From the NCBI GenBank assembly GCA_021432635.1, contig MU270046.1, forward strand, positions 99,913 to 163,912: a DNA stretch of 64,000 bases, given 5' to 3'. Position numbers and translations under genes: made by a program. This document shows positions 54,628 through 64,000 of the stretch, piece after piece. Below the pieces are notes generated by a model. That model made no database searches and was not told the origin of the DNA. It saw only the letters and a list, made by a program, of their open reading frames with translations. Source of the DNA: Thozetella sp. PMI_491 (lineage: Eukaryota; Ascomycota; Sordariomycetes; Chaetosphaeriales; Chaetosphaeriaceae). Every line of letters starts with the position of its first letter. Within the stretch, counting starts at the first letter, position 1.

Positions 54628-56018
54628 GCCTTCCACAGATGCAACTATTTACGACGTGTGTGTCGGGCGATGGTAGAATTTATCGGGGGCTGGTGTCAAG
54701 GCAGTGGTGGCCTGTGCTTTGCAGGATGCTATCTGACGAGCTGAGTAGACCATACCACCCATGACTGCTAAGACAAAAGATCCTAGTGTCTCTGTTATCT
54801 GGCAGGCGGTCCGTGAGGGTGACGTTAGCCTTAACGGAACCACCAATCCTCGCCTGGATTAGCGTGCGAAGACTCCCTCCCCAGGTTGGCACCCTAGCTC
54901 TTCATAGGTAGGTATCCTAGCTTCACCGGCAGGCACCCTAGCTCATTTTGCGGGACCGACTAAGTTTCACGGCCTAATTATATCACTGGCAGTGACTTGC
55001 CATCTGCGAGAAGAAAATTGTCGTGTGACTTGTGCTACACAAGTACATACATGCCAAGGGCATGCGTTGTGGCGGCGCCACGTTCCTACGGCTCGGCAAG
55101 CTCCCCGGCTCGTCGGGAGTAGTCGAATACGGGAAAGCTAGTGAGGTTGTCAGCGAGTCTCTGTCGCTATTGCGTACCCAGCCCCCACTAAGAGCGCTGG
55201 AAAGCATGCGCTCGCAGCGCAAAGCAGGAACTGGCGATCAAGGACAAAGGGACTCTCTGGATATGAATCTGACGAAGGACCGAGGGACTTTGTGGATACA
55301 AAACCAGCAAAGCCAATAAAGTGAAACCCACAGCGGCGTATGATACTGTATGTTCATGCTCGGAGTTGTGCTCTTCTGGGGGCCAAATTGGAACGCGACG
55401 ATCCTACCTAATATGTATGCACCCCCCGACAGAGCGGCGGCGTAGCAAAATCCCGCAGGAACTACCATGCGCAGCGGCTTCTCAACAACTCGGATATAAA
55501 ATCGATTTGGTACATTAAATGCCTACCCCGTGAAGCCAATCACAGGTAAGAAGCTACGTCAAGAGACACGCGACCACTCTCCGAATGCAGAGACCGGCCG
55601 GCCTCAGTATACGATTGGGGATAGGTCGGGAAATTTGCTGTCAAGAAGGGCACAAGACCGTAGAACTGGGGAAAATTCGCGCACCCCTCCTCATTCCCCT
55701 CCCTCCCCCCCTGGCCCCTCCCCTGATGGAGCTAATTGTTCGCTGCCGCTGTATGGAATCATTGATGCGATGATGCTCCCGGCACACAGAATAGTCACTG
55801 GTAAGACCAAAGTCCCCTGCCTTCAATCAGAATTTCCTGTGAAAAATATAGCGTATTCGGGAGATGCCCGCGACTAAACCACATATGGACATAAAAAGAG
55901 GAGAATCCTTACAAGTGCAGCAGGAGGCGTGAGGGGCGACACGGACTCTTCCAATTATACGGCATTTTATACGACACTATGCTTACTATGTAGAAAGCTA
56001 TGCTCGCACTATGTAAAT
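54628..56018. other. Intergenic region
   Basis: 1.4 kb with several short frames on both strands and no domain. A C-rich stretch lies near 55690-55735. Confidence 0.6.
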
Positions 56019-57701
56019 TTACATAATAAAGTAGCTCACAATAGCACTGTTTAGCACAGCGATGCAAGCCATGATCAGCCATGCTAGCCCCGGGAAGTGG
56101 GCTAGGATACCGGCGCGAATCAAAACCCCTCCCAAGATCAACCCGAGAGCTGAGACTGCTGAGTCGCAAGAGTGGGTAATACTATGCACCTTTGCCCGCA
56201 CTGCCGCGTCTTCGCAAGCATCGTTGATCAACAGCAGGGCACTGGGCTGGCATATCGTCCGGCAGGCAACGTGAAGCGCCATGAGAGCAGCCGCGAAGAG
56301 AAGCCGCAAGACATCGCTGCCCGGGGGCTGAGACAGGAGCATGAATCCTAGGTATGCGACGGTGCTGAACGGCAGAAGAAGTTGCAGGCAGTTACGCGAT
56401 CCCGTCGTATCGTGCAGCCGAGGGAAAAGCAGGAGCTGGATAGGAATGCCCAGAAGCGTGACGCCCATGGTCAAAGTTCCTATTTCCTGCACGGAGAACC
56501 CCAGGCCGTGGCCCGGGTTCGCTTCGCCTGCAGCATTGACTCCGTTACCGAGCGGCGCAGGCAGGAATATCGCAATCGCTGTGGCGTATGCTGTAAAATG
56601 TAAGCTCATCACTAGTTTAGCCACCACCCTCCATGCGATAGCCACACTGGATTGGCCAGGTAACGTCGACTCCAACTCTTCCGGGTCGACGGCACCGGTG
56701 AGACCGTCCGTTTCTTTTTCCTCCAAATACGACTCCATGCTTGAATCCCGATACTCCGTGCCGTCCGACCTCGGTAAATCCTGGTCGCTTCCGGTATCTG
56801 TACCGGGTGCCACGAGGCGATAGGAAAAGCGTGGCTTGGGGCGGCCGAACAGAAACGAAAGGACCCGGCCCTTGAGCCAACGCGCTCGAGGCAGCACCAG
56901 CGGGCCGGTAGCGCCTGGGAGTGTCTCTTCCAAATTCACTGCCACCATTATGACGCCAAACGCTACCATAATGGCGTTGACTATCATTGGGAGGGCAAAG
57001 GGCCATCGGTCAACCCAGCTGCACGCTGAGACATTCTCGCCGCAGAGATCTGAGTAATCATCCGCTGGCTTGATGAGAATCCCTGCCAAAAACGGCCCCG
57101 TAATAGAACCGAAAGTGGTACAAAATGGCAAGAGCGAGAATGCCCGGGCGTGGAAGCTATGTTTTGAGTGTTAGGGGGCAAAGAATAAATGTTGGTGACG
57201 GATTGCAAACCTCTTGGTCGGTATGATCTCTGGCACAATCGTCCTTATGACCCCAACATTGCCAGAGGCAATGCCGCCCATCATCTGGAACAACAGAATA
57301 TGGTAGAAGCTTGTTGCAAAGCCAATACCCACGCAGCTAATCCCTGCAATGAACAACCCAGCGACGATGACGCCTTTCCGCCCAATGGAAGGCACCTGAG
57401 ACAGACGGCCCCACACCACAGCCGTGACGCAAGCCCCCATCGAAAAGACGGCACTCAGGAGTCCCGCCTGGAGTGCAATCTCCTTATCGGATAGGCCTCT
57501 GTCGAACGAGGCGAGCTGATAGTACATGTACGAAGAAAATGCTGTCTGCGCCAACGGCTCAGTGAAACGGGCATATAGCAGGATTCCCAGCTGCCCTTTT
57601 CGTGGTATTGTCAGCCATGTAGCGGCTCTCCCGTCCGCGTTGTACTTTGGTTTTTCCGTATCTCGTATCCCTGATCGACTTCTTATTGGTCCGCTCGGCA
57701 T
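56019..57701 (-). CDS. MFS transporter
   Basis: Two exons (57701-57211, 57156-56019; 54-nt intron) give 542 residues. The start is MPSGPIRSRSG; the same frame is open upstream but begins with GTG. First-half helices include ILLYARFTEPLAQTAF, then AVVWGRLSQVPSIGRKGVIV (the A-like loop G-R-x-x-x-x-x-G-R-K), MGGIASGNVGVIRTIVPEI and ARAFSLLPFCTTFGSITGPF. A charged cytosolic loop follows (about 250-310, DGLTGAVDPEELES), and the second half ends in LAWLIMACIAVLNSAIVSYF. About twelve helices are expected. The pattern resembles fungal ZIFL/multidrug-type facilitators that export small compounds or ions. Substrate unknown; the C2H2 regulator lies beyond its start. Confidence 0.88.
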
Positions 57702-58456
57702 TGTGGATATCTCGACCGACACAGCAAGGGCAATGAATCGAAGGGGCCAACTGGTGTGTATACGGTCGCAGGCAATGTGGTGTCGGCGTCACCATTCTAT
57801 GGGCGCAATATTGTATTTAACTCCCACAACGTAGACCGGATTAACTATCTACGCACAGCCGGGAGCCCTCCAGAGAAAGGCATCCGAAACATCCAAAGCG
57901 CTGCGCAGGCACGACGAGTGATAATATTGGCACTGCCGCCTCCTGGTAAAAGGCCAGACATGAAGCAGGCCTGAGAATTTTCCCAGCAATTACCCCGTAC
58001 TGATCAAAGCGTTTTGCATCTATTCATGGCTCTGGGTTGGTGGCCCAAGGTGGCCTAAGGGCCGCCCCGTTACGAAAGGCCCCCAACAAGGCCGGGCCGG
58101 AAGAGGAGCTGCTGCATGGCCTTTGTGGCCTCCCGAAGGATTTCGTTTTCGCTTAAGCCTCCTGACTAAGGGCTCCGGCGTAAGGCTTTCGATTGGTGGT
58201 CTAACCGATGTGATTTGATGGCCTTGCACTGCAGGGCCAAGCAAATAGAACCTAAGTCGGTGCTTGAGAAAGAACCGAATCCGAAGGGATATACAGGTAC
58301 CTAGGCATTTGACACCAATAGACTGGTAAAGAACTTCACGTCGCATTGGCCAAGAAAATATCTGCCTTGGCTCTCCGCAGATTGGCAAGACTATGCGCGA
58401 TGGGCGGAGGGCAGCCTAGCTACCCGGCTTGTTACCATGCCAAAATAGGCAACTCT
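57702..58456. other. Intergenic region
   Basis: 0.75 kb upstream of the MFS gene and downstream of the C2H2 gene; both are on the minus strand. No gene seen. Around 58020-58210 there is a GGCC-rich segment with short self-similar words. Confidence 0.6.
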
Positions 58457-59443
58457 TCATATTCTATGGAATCGCTCGTAGTTGTGCTGCAGAGCGACGA
58501 CTATTCCTAAAGGTAATCCTATCCCTAACAAGTCTTGTTTCGTGAGATACGGTATTTGATCTAGCACAATGGCCGACTCTTCAAGCTTTGGCAGTGCCGC
58601 ATCAAGCTTTGGCCCCTCCAGCTTTGTGTTGTTTTTCAACCACTCAATGTAACTGCTAATATCGCCATAAGAAACATTTTCAGAATCCAGTTGGGGTTTG
58701 TTTCCTCCAGGCCGATCGCTGAGCGCCGGATCGACGTATCCCTCCATCCATGGGAATTCATCCATGTTTGGTTGCTCATCAAGCTCTGCGGTGTCCAATC
58801 CGTCTGCCCAGTGGAAGTCGTTGCTGCTTGGGGGTGATGCAGAGTCACTGTCCCCTCCCAGAGAAACAGACAGACCATGTGTCTTTTTCATGTGAGTGAT
58901 CATGTTGTCTTTGCGGCTGAAGACACGGCCGCAACGCGATCCGTCGGACTTGAAACCTTGACAAACAACACTTGGATTGTGCTTGCCTTCGTGCCGGTTT
59001 CTGTCTTTTGCCGTAGCAAACCATCCGGCCTGCCCGGTGGTGTCCACACCTTTGGCGCGTCTTGATTTTGGGCAGCCGTCATATCGGCAGAACAGAGTGC
59101 GTTCGTGAAGCCTGAGATGTTTACGAAGATCGCAGCGGCGCGTAAACCTGATAGTAGATTTACACCCGGGAAATGAGCATTTCGTAGGCACCCTGCCAGC
59201 CCAAGAATCTGAGGCGGAGATGTCAAGAAGTGCGTCATGTCCAGCATCATCGAGGCTGTCGCTGCTGGGACTAGTTGCCTCCAGAAACTTTTCGAAATCC
59301 CACTCATTGACGAATGTATCAGTCGCATGGGCTGTCTGAAGAGTCTCTTGTAGGGAGTCAAGGAGCGCCGGGTCTATTGCCCACTTGAAATCTTGGTTCT
59401 GACCCGTGGTGCCATCCCCCGTGGTGGACTGTGCCAACGCCAT
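58457..59443 (-). CDS. C2H2 zinc-finger protein with SAM-like C-terminus
   Basis: A single exon of 328 residues. An acidic N-terminal third (FEKFLEATSPSSDSLDDAG) may be an activation region. Three Cys/His units follow: CSFPGCKSTIRFTRRCDLRK with HLRLH, the longer loop CRYDGCPKSRRAKG through NRHEGKH, and CQGFKSDGSRCGRVFSRKDN with MITHMKKTH. The tail (SYIEWLKNN, LDQIPYLTKQDLLGIGLPLG, then VALQHNYERFHR) resembles a SAM-type interaction motif used for self- or partner-association. The expected role is a sequence-specific nuclear regulator. Neighbours are an MFS transporter downstream and an assembly gap upstream. Family type firm, target unknown. Confidence 0.85.
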   Translation of the reverse strand: MALAQSTTGDGTTGQNQDFKWAIDPALLDSLQETLQTAHATDTFVNEWDFEKFLEATSPSSDSLDDAGHDALLDISASDSWAGRVPTKCSFPGCKSTIRFTRRCDLRKHLRLHERTLFCRYDGCPKSRRAKGVDTTGQAGWFATAKDRNRHEGKHNPSVVCQGFKSDGSRCGRVFSRKDNMITHMKKTHGLSVSLGGDSDSASPPSSNDFHWADGLDTAELDEQPNMDEFPWMEGYVDPALSDRPGGNKPQLDSENVSYGDISSYIEWLKNNTKLEGPKLDAALPKLEESAIVLDQIPYLTKQDLLGIGLPLGIVVALQHNYERFHRI

Positions 59444-60201
59444 AATGGAATTATTGTAAAAGGGAGTCTGTGTAAAGGACTCGAGAGCAGGATGTGAAGT
59501 TGGATGGGACTTCTCTCGTCTACGGTGCCAAAGGCAGGCCGGGTAAGGTAGGTAGATAAAGCCAACGACTCCTTAGGCAGTTATCTACATGAAGTTCAGT
59601 TTGAGTCCGTGGGTAATGTCTAGACATTTGGTCCAATAACCCTTTAGGGTTGTGCAATCCTACGGCCGTCGTGTTTACAATCATTGGAGCATTGAGCTGC
59701 AGACGTAATGGTAGGTAATGGTAAGCTGTCAGCGTGTACTCCAAGATTACACCCCCCCCCCCCCCCCCCCCCCNNNNNNNNNNNNNNNNNNNNNNNNNNN
59801 NNNNNNNNNNNNNNNNNNNNNNNNNNNNNNNNNNNNNNNNNNNNNNNNNNNNNNNNNNNNNNNCCCCCCCCCCACGCCGCCCTCGATTACCGCTTACCAC
59901 CATGTCACTACCCCACTAGAGAGTCACTAGGATTTGGTGGAGTAACCCTGTAGCTCAAGTCGTGCTCTACCCCGCCAGAGGTGCCTATTCGCTTACAGTA
60001 AGGCCCCTGGCCGTGCCCTGAATCCTGGGCACCTCCGCTACCAACAGGTACCAGACGCACCTTAACAGCAGAAGTGCCATGTCCAACATCCACAACTCGA
60101 AAGAATCTTGACGTCTTCGCCATTTACACTCCCTACCGATCAGTCAACGGCAACGAACCCCACTCTTACACTCGACCAGCACCCAAGTTGAGTCAGTCGT
60201 C
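59444..60201. other. Intergenic region with assembly gap
   Basis: Upstream of the C2H2 gene (minus) and of the carboxylesterase (plus). It contains the poly-C/N gap. All open frames through the gap are artefacts. Confidence 0.7.
59752..59873. repeat. Poly-C tract flanking a 90-base assembly gap
   Basis: A run of 22 C (59752-59773), then 90 N (59774-59863), then 10 C (59864-59873). The homopolymer is the probable cause of the gap; its true length is unknown. Confidence 0.97.
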
Positions 60202-62162
60202 ATGTCTTGGGGGGTCGGGTACCAACCAGTCTCCACGAACACATCGGTGGAGGATGATCGCGCCCAAGATCTTGAGAAGTCGGTCGATGACAGGCGAAAA
60301 TCTCGAAGGACTTGTAGTATTTTATCACTTGTTGCAGTTGCCCTCGCATGCTGGGGTCTGCTCGCTTTATGTGTCCGGCTCGACTCTATGAGCGGGAATC
60401 GGCCAGAATTACAGCGGGACCTGCCTTTAGCGACAACAAGAAACGGCACTTATTCCGGAGTTTACGATAGTAGTCATGACCAGTTCCAATTTCTGGGCAT
60501 TCCATATGCAACGCCCCCTGTGGGGGACTTACGATTTCGACCGCCTCAATATATCGACGAGTCCTGGGATGGCATTCGAAGTGCCGACAGTTACGGTCCA
60601 ATGTGCCCTGGTTATTACAGAGTGCGTGTTACAAAAACTGACAATCTGGGAATACTGAAAGCTAATATGAAACACCCCAGGGCCCTGCTATTCACTATGC
60701 CATGAGCGAAGACTGTTTGACCGTCAACGTAGTGGTCCCTTCAGCTCCAGAGATGAAGACACTTCTTCCTGTCGCTGTTTGGTACTATGGTGGCGGTCCC
60801 AAAGGTGGAGCGTCTCGGGATGGTCGCTACAATATGTCTTTTCTCGTCTCTCATGCAACCCAGCACGACATGCCATTTATATCTGTTTCGTTCAATTTTC
60901 GATCCTCAATATGGGGGTTCATCAGGGGAGCAGAAGTACTAGGAACGGGCAACACAAATCTCGGGCTTCGCGATCAAAGATTGGCCCTTCACTGGTTGCA
61001 AGAGAACATCGCGGGGTTCGGTGGCGACCCAAGGAAAGTCACCATCATGGGAGGAAGCAGCGGAGCCGAAAACATCGGCTTTCAACTTACGGCGTATGGC
61101 GGTCGAGACGATGGACTCTTCCGTGCGGCTATTCTTCAAAGTGGGACTGCTATATCTCTTCTAGGGGACACAAGCATCTCAGGCCAGGACAGCTATGACC
61201 AGCTCCTTGCAGCCACATCCTGCAATGATACCGAGAATTCCTTGGACTGCCTACGCCATGTTCCATTCGAGCAGCTTAATGGCGCCTTCGACAATTGGGA
61301 TTCGGCACCTGCAGCCAGCCGATTGGATAAAGTGACCACAAATATGGCCTCGCAATCTGTGGCGCAAATTGACGGAGACTTTATTCGGTCCTTCGGAAGT
61401 GTAGCCATGAGGCAAGGGAACTTTGTTAAAGTTCCGATCATAAATGGAGTGACCTCCAATGAAGGCTTTGCTTTCATCCCAGAAGGACTGGACAGCGCCA
61501 ACGCGACTTTGGACTATCTATATAGTGAGTTGTGTTCTCATTACATCATACTGAACAAGCTAACGGATCTTACAGATTTTGCAAAAGGCTTCCGGCCGTC
61601 TGTCGTTGACAAGCTCTTATCATTCTATCCTGAGCTACCAGACGAGGCGAAACCGCTTGATCCGCCGATCAAAGGGATAAGGAATGCTAGTGGATACGAT
61701 AGGCTCGAGCACGTCTTGGGCGACTTTCAACACAATGCTGCAAAGAGGCTTCAATGCGGAGAATACGCACGGCATACAGCCTGTTACAGCTATCGATTTG
61801 ACGCAGTGGAGTCGCTAGAATCGGGGAACCCTCGTGAAGGCGTTCGCCACGGCGCTGAAATTCCCACAGTCTTCCAAAATTACAACGGAGAGGGATTTTG
61901 GCCCGACCCAAATCCGTTTGAAGGAAGAACTTCAGGGTACTTCGACATGGCCAAGGCGATAGGGCTCATGTGGGCAGGTTTTATTACGCAGCTTGACCCA
62001 AACCATGCTTTTGAAGGTGAGCCCTGGCCGAAATACAATCCGGATGCACCGAGACAGATGGTGTTCAACGAGACTGGCCCTTTCTGGGTAGAGGATGATC
62101 TGTTGCGAAAGGACGCGACAGATTATATATATAATATTATGCAAAGCGTATTGACCAGGTAA
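60202..62162 (+). CDS. Membrane-anchored type-B carboxylesterase
   Basis: Exons 60202-60621, 60681-61524 and 61576-62162 give 616 residues. The N-terminus is long and charged, then a single hydrophobic segment (CSILSLVAVALACWGLLALC, about 38-57) would anchor the protein as type II, with the catalytic part outside the cytosol. Family markers are FLGIPYATPPVGDLRFRPPQ, the EDCLTVNV motif (150-157), the oxyanion-type WYYGGGPKGGA, the nucleophile elbow MGGSSGAENIG with Ser266 (the usual Glu before Ser replaced by Gly), and the His of REGVRHGAEIPTVF. The intron at 61525-61575 is 51 nt, in frame and without stop (GTGAGT, GCTAACGG, TTACAG), so an unspliced read would look like a longer protein. Substrate unknown. 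Confidence 0.88.
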
Positions 62163-62353
62163 ACCACAGCCCGAGGCGCAGGTGTAGTGATATGGAACAA
62201 ACAATATGTACATAGAGTTTTCCTAGCTTTCAATAATTTCCTTTTCCTGAACAGAACCGTGGGTCTCCATGAGTTGAAGGACGAGCTCTCTCGAATACTA
62301 CTACGCATATACCTTTTTTTCTCTGCCGGTCACGGAAGCCGTAGCAAAACTTG

Positions 62354-62381
62354 TTTTTTTTTTTTTTTTTTTTTTTTTTTT
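62354..62381. repeat. Poly-T tract, 28 bases
   Basis: Uninterrupted T run about 190 bp after the carboxylesterase stop. It may be a simple homopolymer or the A-tail of a reverse-transcribed insertion on the minus strand; no target-site duplication was evident by eye. Confidence 0.85.
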
Positions 62382-63329
62382 GGAAAACCAGTTGCCTAGA
62401 AATCACTTCAGGGAGGATGTTTAAATGAAACGTTTCGTTATGAGCGCAACTATCGGCACGCTAATAGGGAGAATTGTAGAGATAATCGTATGACCTAACA
62501 CCAACTCCTCCAGCTGAGATCCCCTTTTCCGCGCGCAAATATTACCACAAGCTGCCAGGTACCTCCTTCTGGTGGCTCGGAAAGTGACCAACACAACCTA
62601 TAGAATTGTAACCAATCCGCCATTTCGATACCTGTACGTCGACATATCCTGCATATAGTGGGCTGTGGCATAGCTAGGATTCTCGTGCTGACAGACTGCT
62701 GGCCTACATGTCTAACATCAAAGCAGAGCTGCCTGCAGTCGTTCCAACATCCGCATAGGGCAGGCAAATGTACGCGCAACTTCTGATTACATAGTGGAGC
62801 GCAAGGCTTTTGATTACGGATTGTGTGTATGCACGATTCTTACTTTTGTGGCTGTAGCATCCCTGTCAGCAGCCTCCTTCCGTGTCATGGCTGGCCTTAT
62901 AGCTGATTGCGGCCTATTTTGACACTATTCCGTCTTCTCATAGGAGCAATCCTAGGTACCTAATCCCCGACCCCCAAAACCTCCAAAGTGGGGGGTTCAA
63001 TTGCCAACCACAGAGCTAACTATATGAATAAGGTAAGTAATCATGGAGTGGTAAGCGAAGGATCGGAGATTACCCCGCTAAAGTGCTACCAATACCTACT
63101 GCATAATCTATCCCAATCGGGATACTATCAGACATCGTGGAGAGCAACGTAGCAAACCTCTCTCTAGACGACCCATTACAGTTAGAATTAGGAAGCCGCT
63201 TATGGCGATGGAGGCTGGCGCCTACGTTAACCGTGTGCAACAAGGTTCACGCAACCAATGGCTGACATACATGCGTATAGCTGCACTTACGGTGGGTCGA
63301 TTCTCTTCCTACTGGCAATGAGGGAATTG

Positions 63330-63440
63330 AAGGCCTATGAAGTGAGGGCCTGTGATGTGAAGGCCTTTGTAGATATCGAAGGCCTCCGAGGTGAAGACCA
63401 ATGAGGCAAGGGCCAGTCAAGTGAGAGCCAATAGAGTGAA
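63330..63440. repeat. Degenerate 15-bp tandem repeat
   Basis: About seven units of the form AGGCCTNNGANGTGA follow each other (for example AGGCCTATGAAGTGA, GGGCCTGTGATGTGA, AGGCCTCCGAGGTGA, GAGCCAATAGAGTGA), one with a 4-bp insertion. The unit is a multiple of three, but no good frame with a start runs through it on the plus strand. It ends 200 bp before the repeat-peptide gene. Confidence 0.65.
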
Positions 63441-63640
63441 GGTCGAAGTTCACGCAGCTGGAGTGGCCGATCGAAAGGTATTAAAGACTTCTTCACCCCT
63501 CCGACTTGAGCAGATTCGAAGCATTGCAGAACATCCTCACTCCTGCATTCAATTGCATCTCTCTCACAACAACAAAAACAACTTCAATCCAATCAGCAAC
63601 CGCCACATCCTCTGCCCATCGAATCTCATCCACCGCAAAC

Positions 63641-64000
63641 ATGAAGCTCTCTGTGCCGACCACCGCGAGCTTCATGTTGCTGGCCGCAACCCACATTCTC
63701 GCCGCACCTTTACTCAGCACTCCAGCGGGAGAAATCGTTCCATATCACAACGAGGCCCGCTCAAACTTGAACGAGCGGGATCCCGAGGGCATCAAGCGCG
63801 ATCCCGAGGGAATCAAGCGCGACCCCGAGGGCATCAAACGCGATCCTGAGGGAATCAAGCGTGACCCGGAGGGCATCAAGCGTGACCCGGAGGGCATCAA
63901 GCGTGATCCTGAGGGCATCAAGCGCGATCCGGAGGGCATCAAGCGCGACCCCGAAGGTATTAAGCGTGACCCTGAGGGCATCAAGCGCGACCCCGAGGGG
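63641..64000 (+). CDS. Secreted Kex2-processed repeat-peptide precursor (candidate RiPP or pheromone-like), partial
   Basis: The frame is open from ATG 63641 to the window end (120 codons, no stop), so the gene is 3'-truncated here. Residues 1-22 form a signal peptide (MKLSVPTTASFMLLAATHIL, then AA). Residues 23-46 are a short leader (STPAGEIVPYHNEARSNLNE). From residue 47 on there are ten perfect consecutive copies of DPEGIKR plus the start of an eleventh. Each copy ends in Lys-Arg, the Kex2 site, so processing would release identical DPEGI-KR units, trimmed to DPEGI by a Kex1-type carboxypeptidase. All differences between copies are synonymous (GAT/GAC, CCC/CCT/CCG, GGC/GGA/GGT, AAG/AAA, CGC/CGT), which points to selection on the peptide. 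The design is that of fungal KEP proteins (alpha-type pheromones, repellents, dikaritin precursors such as ustiloxin). The unit lacks Tyr/Phe/Trp and Cys, so classical ether-cyclised dikaritins and disulfide peptides do not fit. Function unknown. Confidence 0.88.
   Translation, partial: MKLSVPTTASFMLLAATHILAAPLLSTPAGEIVPYHNEARSNLNERDPEGIKRDPEGIKRDPEGIKRDPEGIKRDPEGIKRDPEGIKRDPEGIKRDPEGIKRDPEGIKRDPEGIKRDPEG

Larger units (their letters stand above)
62163..63640. other. Intergenic region upstream of the repeat-peptide gene
   Basis: 1.5 kb without a supported gene. It contains a 28-base T tract (62354-62381), possibly a poly-A relic or simple repeat, a 15-bp degenerate repeat at about 63330-63440, and from about 63560 a CA-rich leader (CAACAACAAAAACAAC) ending in CAAAC before the ATG at 63641, which looks like a genuine fungal 5' leader. 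Confidence 0.6.

Noticed and set aside
59520-59953. Open frames rich in X, Pro or Gly around the poly-C tract
   Set aside because: They run through the N gap and the homopolymer and are artefacts.
62354-62381. Poly-T as proof of a retroposed insertion
   Set aside because: No internal promoter boxes, no body sequence and no flanking duplication; a simple homopolymer is sufficient.
63745-63984. Long minus-strand frame of MPSGSRL-type repeats
   Set aside because: It is the antisense shadow of the DPEGIKR repeats; it has no leader and its codon variation falls at non-synonymous positions.
63778-64000. Short tandem DNA repeats resembling a CRISPR array
   Set aside because: The 21-bp units are contiguous without spacers, and the repeat is protein-coding in a eukaryote.
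1-64000. tRNA, rRNA, riboswitch, intact transposon or retroelement
   Set aside because: No B-box-like GGTTCGAATCC with cloverleaf partner, no rRNA-like stretch, and no reverse transcriptase, integrase or transposase motif was found by eye.

Overview
The window is genomic DNA of a filamentous ascomycete (Pezizomycotina, perhaps Eurotiales-like; no rRNA or other marker fixes the genus). The reasons are: short 40-150 nt introns with GT(A/G)AGT donors and CTAAC-like branch points, many Zn2Cys6 regulators, HET-domain genes, an RNase T1-type secreted nuclease, a heme-thiolate peroxidase and a Clr5-ankyrin protein. No tRNA, rRNA or intact transposon was recognised. One 90-base run of N inside a poly-C tract (59774-59863) is an assembly gap. 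Gene models were made by hand: exon junctions were chosen so that the reading frame, the splice signals and the family motifs all agree. They have not been checked against transcripts.

Layout. 1-5 kb: a secreted guanyl-specific RNase (minus) and an eight-exon old-yellow-enzyme oxidoreductase (plus). 5-12.6 kb: a probable small catabolic cluster made of a Zn2Cys6 regulator (minus), a divergently transcribed 3-dehydroshikimate dehydratase (plus) and a 13-exon Dal5/allantoate-type permease (minus). This would import an aromatic precursor or a related acid and route 3-dehydroshikimate to protocatechuate. 13-18 kb: an AYR1-like short-chain reductase, a regulator carrying both a C2HC finger and a Zn2Cys6 cluster, and a C2H2 protein. 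19-22 kb: a small spliced orphan and a HET-domain gene. 22.8-28.4 kb: a Zn2Cys6 regulator divergent from an intracellular GH1 beta-glucosidase, followed by a DmpA/S58-type aminopeptidase. 29-34 kb: a short heme-thiolate peroxidase (peroxygenase family) and a second HET gene. 33.8-40.7 kb: two Zn2Cys6 regulators of the UPC2-like type flanking an NAD(P)-dependent epimerase-like SDR, then an alpha/beta-hydrolase; this could be a small tailoring or detoxification locus. 40.7-46.6 kb: a 1,212-residue Clr5-ankyrin protein and a CAF16-like ABC ATPase. 47.9-54.6 kb: a prolyl-4-hydroxylase-like 2OG oxygenase with a long N-terminal extension, a cysteine-containing predicted secreted orphan, a broken membrane-protein gene and a hypothetical gene. 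56-62 kb: an MFS transporter, a C2H2 regulator and a membrane-anchored type-B carboxylesterase.

The most striking feature lies at the right edge (63641 to beyond 64000). It is a secreted precursor made of a signal peptide, a short leader and at least ten perfect copies of the heptapeptide DPEGIKR. Each copy ends in a Kex2-type Lys-Arg site, and the copies differ only at synonymous positions. This is the architecture of Kex2-processed repeat proteins: fungal peptide pheromones, repellent-type peptides and the dikaritin RiPP precursors. The repeat has no aromatic residue, unlike most described dikaritin cores, so this may be an undescribed fungal secreted-peptide or RiPP family. Its gene is cut by the window end, so any partner enzymes would lie outside.
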